From positions 1-64,000 of the forward strand of contig JAPOPC010000081.1 of assembly GCA_026713105.1 (NCBI GenBank): a stretch of 64,000 nucleotides of DNA, given 5' to 3'. The DNA comes from Acidimicrobiaceae bacterium. Lineage in GTDB: Bacteria > Actinomycetota > Acidimicrobiia > Acidimicrobiales > Poriferisodalaceae. The notes under the pieces were generated by a model. That model saw nothing but the letters and a program-made list of their open reading frames with translations, was not told where the DNA came from and did not search any database. Every line of letters starts with the position of its first letter. The stretch's first letter is position 1. Positions 51,959 to 61,585 of this stretch are shown here, one piece after another. A program made the position numbers and the translations under genes.

Positions 51959-52879
51959 ATGCGCAGCTGGGACTCGATGGACGACTTCGAGGCGTTTCTC
52001 GATGACGGCGGCTTGGTGGAGCCCGGCGACGCCATGCCCGATACGTACCGCGAGGCGGTCTTCCGGTTCATCGAATTGCATGCCAACAGCGAGTACATGG
52101 GAGGGCTGACCGAGCGTGACTGGATCGCGAAGGCGCCGGGCCTCGCCAACAAGCTGACGGCGCTGGCCAAGACCCAGGACGAGATCGGTCACGCGCACCT
52201 GCTGTACATGGTCGCTGCAGACATGGGCATCAAGACCCGTGACGAGATGACCGTCGATCTGCTCGCCGGCCGCACCACCTTCCACAACGTGTTCCACTAC
52301 CGGGCCTACACCTGGGGCGATCAGATCGCGATCGCGTATCTAGTCGATGCTGCGGCGCTCGCCAGCCAGCAGGCCGTGTTCAAGAACTGCAGCTACGGGC
52401 CCTACAAGCGCATCCTGCGGCGCATCATCGCCGAGGAGGGCTTCCACATGCGCAACGGCGAGGAGCTGTTGCTGAAAATGGCCAAGGGCACCTCCCAGCA
52501 GCACGACTTGATGCAGGAAGGCATCGACCGGTGGTGGTGGCCGTCGGTGCAGCTGTTCGGTCCTGACACCCGGCCCGATGACGTGCTGCTGCGCTGGCAC
52601 ATCAAGTCTGAGCGCAACGAGGTGCTACGCGACCGGTTCGTGCAGAAGATGGTGCCTCAGCTGACTGCAGCGGGATTCACGATTCCCGACCCTGACCTGC
52701 GCCAAGATCCTGATACCGGACGCTGGATCAGCGGCAAGATCGACTGGGATGCCCTCAAGGCAGCGATCGCAGGCCGGGGGCCCGACAGCGAACGACGTTT
52801 GCGCGATGCGCGCAACGCCTGGGACGGCGCGGCATGGGTTCGCACCGCGCTCGACGAAGCAGCGGCGGTGCCTGCGTGA
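51959..52879 (+). CDS. paaA: 1,2-phenylacetyl-CoA epoxidase, catalytic subunit PaaA
   Basis: 306 residues. The di-iron ferritin-like fold shows MGGLTERDWIAKAPGLANKL, KTQDEIGHAHLLYMVAADMG, FHYRAYTWGDQIAIAYLVDA and IIAEEGFHMRNGEE, in the order of PaaA; the iron ligands lie in LTERD, DEIGH and EEGFH. PaaA epoxidises phenylacetyl-CoA with PaaC, PaaB and the reductase PaaE. Its stop overlaps the start of paaD (GTGA). AGCAGGGAGCAG precedes the ATG. Confidence 0.95.
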   Translation: MRSWDSMDDFEAFLDDGGLVEPGDAMPDTYREAVFRFIELHANSEYMGGLTERDWIAKAPGLANKLTALAKTQDEIGHAHLLYMVAADMGIKTRDEMTVDLLAGRTTFHNVFHYRAYTWGDQIAIAYLVDAAALASQQAVFKNCSYGPYKRILRRIIAEEGFHMRNGEELLLKMAKGTSQQHDLMQEGIDRWWWPSVQLFGPDTRPDDVLLRWHIKSERNEVLRDRFVQKMVPQLTAAGFTIPDPDLRQDPDTGRWISGKIDWDALKAAIAGRGPDSERRLRDARNAWDGAAWVRTALDEAAAVPA

Positions 52880-53421
52880 GTGACGCAGCCACAACGACCA
52901 CGGCGACGACGAGCCCAGCCCCCATGGAGGCGGCGGTCTTGGAGGCAGCGGTTTTCGACGCGGTGTCGTCGGTGTGCGATCCCGAGTACCCCGACGTGAC
53001 GATCGCCGAGCTGGGCATTCTGGAGAGCGTCTCGATGGCCGACAACGGCTCGGTTGTGCGCATCGAGCTGGTGCCGACCATGCTCGGCTGCCCAGCCCTC
53101 GATGTGATCCGGCGCGACGTTGCTGCTGCGGCGCAGTCGGCGTGCGTAGGCGCCAAGGCTCGAATCGAGGTGGTGTTCGTGGCCGACCCGGTGTGGACGC
53201 CCGACCGAATCGCGCCGTCGGCCGTGGCTTTCATGGCCCGCGAATACTCCGTGGCAGTCCGCAGCGCCCTGACCGATGCGACGTGCCCCATTTGCGGCAA
53301 CGCGGCACTGGAGCACCGCTCTGATTTCGGGCCGACACCGTGTCGCAGCGTGGAGTGGTGCCCGAACTGTCGCAACCCGATCGAGGTGGTCGGCAGGGTC
53401 GACATCGCGGTGTCGGCGTGA
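52876..53421 (+). CDS. paaD: Phenylacetate pathway Fe-S maturation protein PaaD
   Basis: 181 residues from GTG 52876. VFDAVSSVCDPEYPDVTIAE and ELVPTMLGCPALDVIRRDV are the MIP18/DUF59 (SufT-like) fold with its conserved DPE and catalytic-type Cys. A C-terminal zinc ribbon follows (CPICGN, then WCPNCRNP). PaaD is thought to mature Fe-S centres of the epoxidase system. Located between paaA and paaB instead of after paaC. The first 15 residues are a Thr/Ala-rich tail. Confidence 0.92.
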   Translation: MSDAATTTTATTSPAPMEAAVLEAAVFDAVSSVCDPEYPDVTIAELGILESVSMADNGSVVRIELVPTMLGCPALDVIRRDVAAAAQSACVGAKARIEVVFVADPVWTPDRIAPSAVAFMAREYSVAVRSALTDATCPICGNAALEHRSDFGPTPCRSVEWCPNCRNPIEVVGRVDIAVSA

Positions 53422-53690
53422 AGACCTACGAGGTGTTCCTCAAGCGCCCCGGCAAGGATCCGTTCACTCACGTCGGAGCACTCGAAGCGCCCGACGACGA
53501 ACTGGCGCTCAGCTTCGCTCGCGACTGCTACGCACGGCGATCCGAGGGGGAGCAGATGTGGGTGGTGGCGCGCTCTGAGCTGCTGGTCGCCGATTCCGTC
53601 GAGCTGGAAATGGCTGATCGGTCCCACCGCCACAATGACGGTGCGCTGCTGCGGGATCTGCGCAAGGCAGGAGACTCGCCCGCCTCATGA
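53418..53690 (+). CDS. paaB: Phenylacetyl-CoA epoxidase subunit PaaB
   Basis: 90 residues from GTG 53418, coupled by GTGA on its left and ATGA on its right. KTYEVFLKRPGKDPFTHVGA, ALSFARDCYARRSEGEQMWV and VVARSEL are typical of PaaB, which bridges PaaAC heterodimers. Normal length. Confidence 0.93.
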   Translation: MKTYEVFLKRPGKDPFTHVGALEAPDDELALSFARDCYARRSEGEQMWVVARSELLVADSVELEMADRSHRHNDGALLRDLRKAGDSPAS

Positions 53691-54460
53691 GCGACGTGAA
53701 CAGACCAGACCCAAGCGACGCGCGCCAAGTGGTGCTCGCGCTTGCCGACGACGAGCTGTGCGTCGGCCAGAACCTCGCGTGGTGGATTGCTGTCGGTCCG
53801 TTCCTCGAGGAGGACTTGGCGCTGACCTCCATCAGCCAGGACGAGTTGGGCCACGCTCGGGCGCTGTACGGCCTGCTCGGAGACGACATCGACGCGTTGG
53901 CATACGGCCGCCAGCCCCATGAGTACCGCAGCGCCCATCTCACCGAGCTGCCGTGCCGCGACTGGGGCGAGACCTTGGTCCGGCACTTCCTGTACGACAC
54001 TGCCGAGAGCATCCGATGGCAGGCGTTCGCAGATTCGTCGTGGGAAGCCCTCGGCGCAGTTGCGCGCCGAGCCCTGGCCGAGGAACGGTCGCACTTGCGT
54101 CACGCCTCTGGGCTGCTCTCGCGGCTGCTGCGCACTGAGTCGGGCTGTTCCCAACTGCTCCCGCTGTTCGATCAGTTCGCGCCAATGGCGTGCGAGCTGT
54201 TTGATGTGCCGTCGGGATGTTCTTCGGATGACCTCGTTGCAGGCGGCGTGATGTCCAGTCCCTTGGGCGATCAGCGCGCCGAGTGGCAGGCAACGGTTGA
54301 CGAGGCTCTCGCTCAGGTCGGGTACCAGCCCAAGTGGCCCGACCACAAAGAGCTGGGTTCACCGGCGAGCGGTCGAGACGGCCAGCGCTCGCCTCACTTT
54401 GCGACACTGCACGCCGAGATGGTCGAGGTGCTCACGATCGATCCTTCCGCGGTCTGGTAG
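53687..54460 (+). CDS. paaC: Phenylacetyl-CoA epoxidase structural subunit PaaC
   Basis: 257 residues. LADDELCVGQNLAWWIAVGP, FLEEDLALTSISQDELGHAR, LLGDDIDALAYGR, RDWGETLVRHFLYDTAE and AEERSHLRHASGLLSRLL fit PaaC, the ferritin-like partner that stabilises PaaA but lacks the metal site. Last gene of the A-D-B-C run. No paaE or paaK follows; the next gene is an unrelated molybdenum hydroxylase. Confidence 0.93.
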   Translation: MSDVNRPDPSDARQVVLALADDELCVGQNLAWWIAVGPFLEEDLALTSISQDELGHARALYGLLGDDIDALAYGRQPHEYRSAHLTELPCRDWGETLVRHFLYDTAESIRWQAFADSSWEALGAVARRALAEERSHLRHASGLLSRLLRTESGCSQLLPLFDQFAPMACELFDVPSGCSSDDLVAGGVMSSPLGDQRAEWQATVDEALAQVGYQPKWPDHKELGSPASGRDGQRSPHFATLHAEMVEVLTIDPSAVW

Positions 54461-54479
54461 GGCGAACCCGTCAATTCGT

Positions 54480-54507
54480 CACGGCCCGCCACGATCTTGG
54501 CGCCGTG
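54480..54507. terminator. Possible terminator after paaC
   Basis: CACGGC (54480-54485) and GCCGTG (54502-54507) form a 6-bp GC-rich stem about 20 bases past the paaC stop, in the 123-base gap before the CoxL-like gene. No U-tract. Confidence 0.35.
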
Positions 54508-54583
54508 GACACCTGTGAGCAGGGCACGGACCTGCCACAATCGCCGGGGTTTGGGACCGCTGAGGGGCAATCGGAGTCGATTC

Positions 54584-56884
54584 ATGGCATTGCGAGGAAC
54601 ATCTGTCGTCCGGCGCGAGGACGAGCCGCTGCTGCGCGGGCAGGGACAGTTCGTCGCCGACCTCACCGCCGATGCGGACTGGGACGGCTTGGCGCATGCC
54701 TGCTACGTGACCTCGACGGTTCCCCACGCCCGCGTCACCGGTTTGGATGTGAGCGAGGCACGCAACGCTCCCGGCGTTATCGATGTCGTCACGGCCGCCG
54801 ACGTCAACCTCGAGCCGTACCCGTCGCCGAGCCCAGCGTTCGATGGCGCCATTGTGCGCCCGATGCTGGCCACCGATCGGGTGCGGTTCGTGGGCGAGCC
54901 CGTCGCCGTCGTGGTGGCAGACACCCCGGCTGCCGCGATCGACGCAGCCGAGATGGTTGTGGTCGACTACGAGCCGCTGCCGGCGATCGTCGATCCTGAA
55001 GCGGCGCTCGACGGCCCCGCTCTGTTCGAGGGCATGGCCGAACCGAACGTCGTGGTCCGCATGTCGCTCGAAGACTCAGAAGCCGATTTCGAGGGGTGCG
55101 AAGCCGTCGTGGAGGTGCGCACGGTCAACAACCGCATCGCGCCGTGCCCGCTGGAGCCGCGCGTTGCCGCGAGCCGCTGGGCCGATGACGGGCGCCTGCA
55201 CCATGTCAATGCCGGCCAGGGCCCCCACCCGGTGCGCGCCGGTCTCGCCAAGATCCTCGACCTCGATCGTTCCCAGATGCGCGTGCTTTCGCGTGACGTG
55301 GGCGGCAGCTTCGGTGCCAAGGCTCGGCCCCATCCCGAGGAAGCGTTGCTGGGCTGGCTGGCGGCGCGTGTCGGCCGGCCGGTCATGTGGGTGCCCTCGC
55401 GCACCGATGACATGGTGGGGCTCGTCCACGGGCGGGGGCAGATCCAGTACTGCCGAATCGGCGGCACCCGCGCGGGCCGCATCACCGCCTTTGGAGTGCA
55501 CGTGGTGCAAGAAGCGGGGGCCTACGGGAACATGGGTGCGGCATTGCCGAACAATGTCAAGGCGATGCTGGCGGGCTGCTACGACATCGCCTCACTCGGC
55601 TTCACGTCGGTGTCGGTGCTCACCAACACCACGCCGACCGGTCCCTACCGGGGTGCCGGCCGGCCCGAAGCCGCCGCCGCCATCGAGCGCGCCGTAGACG
55701 CGTTCGCCGCCGAGATCGGCATGGATCCCGCCGAGGTGCGCCGGAAGAACTTCCTGGCGCCCGAAGTCTTCCCGCTCACCACCCGCACCGGCATGCCGTA
55801 CGACACCGGCGCCTACGAGGCCAGCCTCGACGCTGCACTCGAAGCGGCCGACTACCGCTCACTGCGCGCCGAGCAAGCCCGCCGCCGCGCTGACGGCGAC
55901 GACAAGCTGCTCGGCATCGGCCTGGCGACCTACGTCGAACGCACCGCTGGCGTGGGGCGGTCCGAGTACGGAGCGGTGGAACTCGTCGGGGGCGGTCGCA
56001 TCGTGGCCCGCACCGGCTCATCGCCCTACGGGCAAGGACACCACACCTCGTGGGCGATGCTGATCTCTGACCGCACCGGCGTGCCGATGGGAGACATCGA
56101 CATCATCCACGGCGACACCGACGAGGTGCCTCGCGGCGAGGTGACCGGTGGCTCTCGTTCGGTGCAGCTTGCCGGCACTGCGATCTGGGAGGCCTCTGCC
56201 ACGCTGGTGGACCAGGCCCGAGAGGTGGCGGCGACGCTGCTCGAAGCCGACCCTGCCGACATCACGCTCGACACTGAGGCCGGCGCATTCCACGTCGTCG
56301 GCACCCCGGCGGTGTCGGTGGACTGGGCTGCCATCGCCCAGCACCTCGCCTCGGCCAATGGCGAGGCGGGTCCGCGCCTGCTGCACGCCGAAGAGGTGTT
56401 CGACTCCGAAGCACCCACGTTTCCCTTTGGCACCCACGTGGCCGTCGTGGAGGTCGACCGCTACACCGGAGAGGTGGAGCTGGTCCGCCTCGTCGCCTGC
56501 GACGATGCCGGCACCATCCTCAACCCGCTGCTGGCGGCCGGGCAGGTGCACGGGGGCCTGGCCCAAGGCGCAGCCCAGGCGCTGTACGAGGAATTCGTCT
56601 ACGACGACGACGGCAACCCGCTCACCGGCAACTTCGCGGATTACCCGGTCATCTCGGCCGCGGAGCTGCCGTTCTTCGACCGTGTGGTGCTCGAGACGCC
56701 CACGCACATCAACCCGCTGGGTGCCAAGGGCATCGGCGAGGCGGGCACGGTCGGTTCCACGCCCGCGGTCCAGAACGCGGTGATCGACGCTGTCGCCCAC
56801 CTCGGCATCCGCCACATCGACATGCCGCTCACACCCCAACGAGTCTGGCACGCAATCACCGACGCCACTGCCGAGGCACCCTGA
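54584..56884 (+). CDS. CoxL-like large subunit of a molybdenum hydroxylase (form II)
   Basis: 766 residues from ATG 54584 with GGAG upstream; the frame extends left as shadow. [48 protein letters not shown], the active-site loop [11 protein letters not shown] near 352 and [10 protein letters not shown] with the catalytic Glu at about 719 mark a xanthine dehydrogenase-family molybdopterin subunit. The loop lacks the AYXCSFR motif of true form I CO dehydrogenase, so CO oxidation is not implied. CoxM and CoxS partners are not in the window. Confidence 0.9.
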   Translation: MALRGTSVVRREDEPLLRGQGQFVADLTADADWDGLAHACYVTSTVPHARVTGLDVSEARNAPGVIDVVTAADVNLEPYPSPSPAFDGAIVRPMLATDRVRFVGEPVAVVVADTPAAAIDAAEMVVVDYEPLPAIVDPEAALDGPALFEGMAEPNVVVRMSLEDSEADFEGCEAVVEVRTVNNRIAPCPLEPRVAASRWADDGRLHHVNAGQGPHPVRAGLAKILDLDRSQMRVLSRDVGGSFGAKARPHPEEALLGWLAARVGRPVMWVPSRTDDMVGLVHGRGQIQYCRIGGTRAGRITAFGVHVVQEAGAYGNMGAALPNNVKAMLAGCYDIASLGFTSVSVLTNTTPTGPYRGAGRPEAAAAIERAVDAFAAEIGMDPAEVRRKNFLAPEVFPLTTRTGMPYDTGAYEASLDAALEAADYRSLRAEQARRRADGDDKLLGIGLATYVERTAGVGRSEYGAVELVGGGRIVARTGSSPYGQGHHTSWAMLISDRTGVPMGDIDIIHGDTDEVPRGEVTGGSRSVQLAGTAIWEASATLVDQAREVAATLLEADPADITLDTEAGAFHVVGTPAVSVDWAAIAQHLASANGEAGPRLLHAEEVFDSEAPTFPFGTHVAVVEVDRYTGEVELVRLVACDDAGTILNPLLAAGQVHGGLAQGAAQALYEEFVYDDDGNPLTGNFADYPVISAAELPFFDRVVLETPTHINPLGAKGIGEAGTVGSTPAVQNAVIDAVAHLGIRHIDMPLTPQRVWHAITDATAEAP

Positions 56885-56897
56885 GCTCCAGATCTGA

Positions 56898-58226
56898 CTA
56901 GTCCTCGCCGGAACTCAGCTCAGGGGCGCTGACGTCTTGCACATCCAGTACGACGGGCGCAGGCTCGCCGAGTTCTTCGCCCGCGGTCACTGAACCCAAT
57001 TCGCGGAAGCGTCGGGCCTGGGGAAGCACCCGGCGCTGAAACGAACCGACACCATCGTTGAAGGCACCGACAGCGGTGCGCAAGCCTCGCCCCATTTTGT
57101 CTACGTGCTCGATGTAGGTCGAAAGTCGGGAGTACAGCTCACTCCCCAAGTCGGCGACCTTCTCCGCATTGCGGGCGATGTCCTGACGCTGCCAGGCCAG
57201 TGCCACTGTCCGTAGGAAGGCAATCAACAGGCCGGGGGTCGCGATCAGCACTCGGTGTCGGTGCCACGCGTTCTGCCACACTTCGCCGTCGGCGTCCATG
57301 GCCACATCGAGCATCGGGTCGGTCGGCACGTACATGAGGACGAAGTCGGGAGATCCTGACACCCACCGGCCGTAATCGCGATCGCCGAGCTCCTTGGCGC
57401 GCTCACTCAGGGCTGCCGCATGCTCTGCGAGGGCCTGCTGCTGTTCCGCTTCGTCCGATGCCTGCACCGCCCGGTCGTAGGCGGCAAACGGCGTCTTGGC
57501 ATCGATCACGACGCTCGCCCCGCCTGGCACCTTGACCACCACATCGGGCCGCAAGCGTCCCTCGGCGCCGATTTCACCGACTGTGGCCTGCTCGACGTAG
57601 TCAATGTGTCGGCTCATGCCAGCCGCCTCGATGACATTGCGGAGGTGCTGCTCACCCCAAGCACCGCGCATTTTTGAGTCGCGCAGGATCTGACGCAGTC
57701 CGCTCGTCTCTGATACGAGCTTGTCGACACTCTGAGAAACCTTGGCGGTGTCTTCGGCCCGCGCAGTGTCGGCCGTGTTCACGTACTTCTGCAGTTCCGC
57801 CAGCCGTTCACGCATCGGTTCAACCAGCTCTTTGACGGTTTTGCCTGCGGTCTTCGTCTGCTCGGTGGTGAGGTCTCGGAACTCCTTCATGAAGGTGTCG
57901 CGCGTCGTCTCGCTGACCTGGGCGGCGATCTCCTTGAAGCGTCCCTCGATCTCGGCCTGCTTCTTCGTCATCTCCTCGACGCGCGCGTCCCGTTCTGCCT
58001 CAGCAGACGCCAACTTGACGCGCAGGTCTGCAGCGGCGTCGCGTTGCTGATCCGCTTCGGCACGCGCTGTGTCTCGTTCACCGACCAGCTCGCTGTTGCG
58101 GTGCGAGCGGTCGTCGCGCTCTGCGGTGACGGTGGCCAGTCGCCGAGACAGCACAGCCCACACGGCACCCGCGCCGGCGCCAAGACCGACCAACACTGCG
58201 AGCACGACGGCAAGACCAGTGGACAT
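56898..58226 (-). CDS. rmuC: RmuC-like DNA recombination protein
   Basis: 442 residues from ATG 58226, with GAGGAG eight bases before; GTG 58235 is too close to that site. One N-terminal membrane helix ([20 protein letters not shown]), a long coiled coil to ~180, then the RmuC domain: [59 protein letters not shown]. RmuC restrains inversions at short inverted repeats and resembles restriction-type nucleases. Convergent with the CoxL-like gene. Confidence 0.92.
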   Translation of the reverse strand: MSTGLAVVLAVLVGLGAGAGAVWAVLSRRLATVTAERDDRSHRNSELVGERDTARAEADQQRDAAADLRVKLASAEAERDARVEEMTKKQAEIEGRFKEIAAQVSETTRDTFMKEFRDLTTEQTKTAGKTVKELVEPMRERLAELQKYVNTADTARAEDTAKVSQSVDKLVSETSGLRQILRDSKMRGAWGEQHLRNVIEAAGMSRHIDYVEQATVGEIGAEGRLRPDVVVKVPGGASVVIDAKTPFAAYDRAVQASDEAEQQQALAEHAAALSERAKELGDRDYGRWVSGSPDFVLMYVPTDPMLDVAMDADGEVWQNAWHRHRVLIATPGLLIAFLRTVALAWQRQDIARNAEKVADLGSELYSRLSTYIEHVDKMGRGLRTAVGAFNDGVGSFQRRVLPQARRFRELGSVTAGEELGEPAPVVLDVQDVSAPELSSGED

Positions 58227-58235
58227 ACGGTTCAC

Positions 58236-58552
58236 TCCTCGGTGACGGCAGGCAAGCGCCTCTTCCCGACGCGCCGGGTCAACCAGCGCTGCTCACTGTC
58301 TAGCGAGGTATGGCGTCGCTGCCCTTGATGTCCGGCCGCGCAATTTCCGCCCGGGCGAGGGCGTGGATGTCAGCATCGCTTCCCAGAGAGGGTGGGTGCG
58401 CTGGCGGCCCGCGGCTCGACATGTGAGAACCCATACACATTGAGGATCAATCGCGGTATCTTCATGCGAATGCACATCCCCCCCCCCCGGATTTTCGCAA
58501 CGTAGACCCGACCTCCCAGGGTCCTGCACCTTCCTCGCACGGGGCTGATGGC
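58236..58552. other. 317-base divergent intergenic region with an 11-C tract
   Basis: Lies between the leftward rmuC and the rightward secreted-protein gene. Besides the C11 homopolymer at 58478-58488, it holds ATGs at 58464 and 58470 that read into the C tract and stop at TAG 58503. GAGGA at 58442-58446 is too far from them to be a good ribosome site. Nothing else is recognised. Confidence 0.6.
58478..58488 (+). repeat. Homopolymeric C11 tract upstream of a surface-protein gene
   Basis: Eleven consecutive C residues 65 bases before the GTG start of the secreted repeat protein. The downstream frame is open through the tract. With one C gained (or two lost), the ATGs at 58464/58470 would be in frame with the secreted protein. 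This is the layout of a slipped-strand contingency locus, although the exact tract length may also be a sequencing artefact. Confidence 0.75.
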
Positions 58553-61396
58553 GTGAGGACTTCGAAGAGGCCCTTATTCGCGCGACCGCGTTCATTGCTT
58601 GCGGTCGTGGTGCTGATCGTGCTGGCCACGGTGCTGGCCGGCCCGGTGTCGACGTCGGCGCAGACCGCCGCGCCGACGGTGACCGGAGTGGAGGTGACCT
58701 CCGACGCCGGCGACGACAACACCTACGCCATGGGCGACACCATCCTCATCGCCGTCAACTTCAGCGAAGCCGTCCTCGTGACCGGCACGCCGCAACTGGC
58801 GATCGACATGGACCCGGCCCACTGGGGCACCAAGTGGGCCAACTACGTGCGCGGCACCGGCTCCGCCAGCCTGACCTTCAGCCACAGGGTCATCGAGCCG
58901 AACTACTCGACCAGGGGCATCGCCGTGCTGGCGAACACGCTGAGGCTGAACGGCGGCACGATCTCGGCCGCTGCCTCGCCCACCGACGCCGACCTCGCAC
59001 ACGCCGGGCTGGGCCACGACGCGAAGCACAAGGTCGACTGGCACCTCGCCCCGACCACGCCGACCGTCAGCGCCGTCGCCGTCACTTCCCACCCCGGCGG
59101 CGACAAGACCTATGCCAAGGACGACGTCATCCGCATCACGCTCAGCTTCAGCGAAGCGGTCGATGTCACTGGCACGCCGCAATTGGCGATCGATATGGAC
59201 CCGGCCTTCTGGGGCACCAAGTGGGCCAACTACCTCAGCGGGACCGGCTCCACCAGCCTGACCTTCACCCACACGGTCGTCCAACCGAACTTCTCGTCGC
59301 AGGGCATCGCCGTGCTCGCCGACACGCTCAAGCTGAACGGCGGCACGATCAATTCCACATCGTCGCAGACCAGCGCCGATCTCTCACACTCGGGACTGAG
59401 CCACGACGCCAACCACCAGGTCAACTGGGAACACGTACTGCCCACCAACCCGGATTGCGCGCTGACCGCGCCCTCCTCGGTCGAGGCCCTCACCATCGGC
59501 CAGGGCGCCGTCGTCTCCTGGACCGTGCCCAGCGATCAGGACGACGCCTGCGTCGTGACCGGCTTCGTCGTCAGCGCCACCGGCACGGGCGAACTTCGCC
59601 TCAGCCTCGAGGACGTCGTGACCGACCCCGCCGCCCGCACGCACACCCTGCGCGGTCTCACCCCCGGCGACTACGTCTTCTCCGTCCGCATCCAGTACGC
59701 CGAGGGCGACTCAGAGGACCTCGAGACCGCCTACGCCAACACCGTGGCCGACGCGTGCATCACCCTTGCCGTCAGGCCCTGGGACCACAGGGCCATCGCC
59801 GGCAAGATCACCAGCGTCAGCGGCACCGGCTGCCTGGCCCGCGAGGAGTTCGAGTTCGAGATCAAGCGCAAAGATGACGACTACTGGTCCTCCTACGGCA
59901 GGTTCCCCTGGACGCTCTTGCGGCCTGGCAGCGGAACCGGCCCGCCTGGGCGGCCCGCTTGGGCGTTACCCACCGACCCGAATCAGGCCAATGACTTCAT
60001 CTTCTACGGGATGAAGCCGTACGTCGGCTACGACTTCAGGATCTCCGCCTACGACGCCTCCGGCGACAAGTACACGACCTCCGATCAGCGCACCACGATC
60101 CTCAAGAACGATCCCTCCGACGCCGCCGCCGAAGCCAACAGCCCCGGCGACGTCCGCCTTTATGACCACAACAACAGCAACGCCTACCTCAGCTGGGGCG
60201 AGCCCACCGTCGAGAGCGGACGGACGCTCAGCGCCTACGTCATCCAGTGGAAGACGGAGACCGGCGCTGTGATGTCGAGCGAGCTGGCATCGAACGCCAC
60301 ACCTACCAGCGATTTCCAACAACGCCGCTTCCATATCAGCGGGCTGACCGACGGTCTGCTCTACACAGCCCGCGTTGCAGCCCGCACGCACCCCGACGGA
60401 AACTCTTCGAACACCCGCGACCGCTGGTCGGTCTGGGCGCCGGCCATCCGCGCCTGGTCCGAGCCGACTCAGTTCTGGTTCAGTGAAACCACGCCCAACA
60501 ACAATCCAACAATCGGCCGCGTCTTCATGTGGGTCGAGGCCAACAAGGCAAATGCGTCCGTAAATTGCTTCCTCCGCGGCCCCAGCTTCACCGATGCCGA
60601 GATCAACTGCCCACCGCGAACCCTGGTCAGTCTGGATGGAATTGGAGCGATCACAGCCTCAGGCACAGGATCGTGGAGCGGGCAGGTGTCGCCCTCGGAA
60701 GGAACCGTCGGCGGTCCAACCGGATTCAAGGTCTACGGATCCGGCGGCGCCGGCCAGATCGCCGTCGCCTGGGAGGCCGCAGGCGAGCCTGGTGTCGGCA
60801 ATCTCGACGCCTACATCGTCCAGCGCCGCTCCGGCACCAGCGGCGCATGGACAGATACCGTCTTCACGAACACGGACACGGCCTTTACCTCGCGTACCGC
60901 AACCATCAGGGGCCCATCTAATGCAGCTCTCGCCGACGGGACCTGGCAGGTCCGCGTCCGGGGCCGCAGCGACGGCGACGACAGCGACCCGATGACTACC
61001 GACTCGCCGATCCTCGGCTTCACCTCCGAGATCCTGACCGTCACCGTGGATGCGGACAGCACCGTGGTCCCCTGGGGCGTCGAGTACAGCGTCACGCCGG
61101 GCGACAGCAAGTCGCTGACCCTCGAGTGGGAGCTGCCCGACAGCGGCTCGAGGCCCTTCGCCTACCAGGTCCGCCACCGTGTCAGCGGTACAGCGAACTG
61201 GACCACCAGCGACACCCAGTTTGTGCGCCACATGCAGCGAAATTGCGGCCTGAGCTCAGGGTTTGCGTGCCTGAACCCCAGGAGCTACACGATCAACGGC
61301 CTCACTGGCGGCGCCTTGCAGGAGGTCGAACTCCGCATCCAGAACGCCAACGGCTGGAGCGTCTGGTTCCCCACCACCGGACGCCCCAACAACTAG
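58553..61396 (+). CDS. Large secreted protein with two Ca-type adhesion-like repeats and FN3-like domains
   Basis: 947 residues from GTG 58553, with GGGG nine bases before. A Sec signal with cleavage after STSA (residue 36). Two ~120-residue repeats start near 42 and 168, each with D-x-TYA-x-[GD]D, NFSEAV/SFSEAV, VTGTPQLAIDMDP and GTKWANY, a unit found in many marine bacterial surface proteins (SwmB/Ig-like, from memory). The rest (300-947) has several beta-rich FN3-like stretches such as YVFSVRIQYAEGD, YTARVAARTHPDG and QVRHRVSGTANW. No anchor at the C-terminus. Probably secreted or loosely surface-bound. Confidence 0.8.
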   Translation: MRTSKRPLFARPRSLLAVVVLIVLATVLAGPVSTSAQTAAPTVTGVEVTSDAGDDNTYAMGDTILIAVNFSEAVLVTGTPQLAIDMDPAHWGTKWANYVRGTGSASLTFSHRVIEPNYSTRGIAVLANTLRLNGGTISAAASPTDADLAHAGLGHDAKHKVDWHLAPTTPTVSAVAVTSHPGGDKTYAKDDVIRITLSFSEAVDVTGTPQLAIDMDPAFWGTKWANYLSGTGSTSLTFTHTVVQPNFSSQGIAVLADTLKLNGGTINSTSSQTSADLSHSGLSHDANHQVNWEHVLPTNPDCALTAPSSVEALTIGQGAVVSWTVPSDQDDACVVTGFVVSATGTGELRLSLEDVVTDPAARTHTLRGLTPGDYVFSVRIQYAEGDSEDLETAYANTVADACITLAVRPWDHRAIAGKITSVSGTGCLAREEFEFEIKRKDDDYWSSYGRFPWTLLRPGSGTGPPGRPAWALPTDPNQANDFIFYGMKPYVGYDFRISAYDASGDKYTTSDQRTTILKNDPSDAAAEANSPGDVRLYDHNNSNAYLSWGEPTVESGRTLSAYVIQWKTETGAVMSSELASNATPTSDFQQRRFHISGLTDGLLYTARVAARTHPDGNSSNTRDRWSVWAPAIRAWSEPTQFWFSETTPNNNPTIGRVFMWVEANKANASVNCFLRGPSFTDAEINCPPRTLVSLDGIGAITASGTGSWSGQVSPSEGTVGGPTGFKVYGSGGAGQIAVAWEAAGEPGVGNLDAYIVQRRSGTSGAWTDTVFTNTDTAFTSRTATIRGPSNAALADGTWQVRVRGRSDGDDSDPMTTDSPILGFTSEILTVTVDADSTVVPWGVEYSVTPGDSKSLTLEWELPDSGSRPFAYQVRHRVSGTANWTTSDTQFVRHMQRNCGLSSGFACLNPRSYTINGLTGGALQEVELRIQNANGWSVWFPTTGRPNN

Positions 61397-61585
61397 CCCC
61401 GTCGCCAGACATGGCGGGCCGGGCAACGGTGCGCTTGGGCGCGCCACGCCACGCGGCAGCCGTGACCGGCTTCATCGGCGCGGCTCGGGCCGTCAGGTGC
61501 ATTGCCGGCGCCATCTGCTCCGAGATGGAACAACCAACCGTCTAGCGTCGGCGTCAATGCGCGGCACACACGGCGACCTCTGCGA
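61397..61585. other. Gap between the secreted protein and the solute-binding gene
   Basis: 189 bases, GC-rich, with no supported gene or clear terminator. The next gene's frame is open from 61502 but lacks a plausible start before 61586. Confidence 0.4.

Noticed and set aside
54584-56884. Annotation as carbon-monoxide dehydrogenase for CO oxidation
   Set aside because: The active-site loop is YRGAGR, not the cysteine-containing form I motif, and the other subunits are missing.
58293-58595. A 100-codon leftward frame across the poly-C region
   Set aside because: It would translate the tract as glycines, lacks a ribosome site and family similarity, and overlaps the start of the secreted-protein gene.
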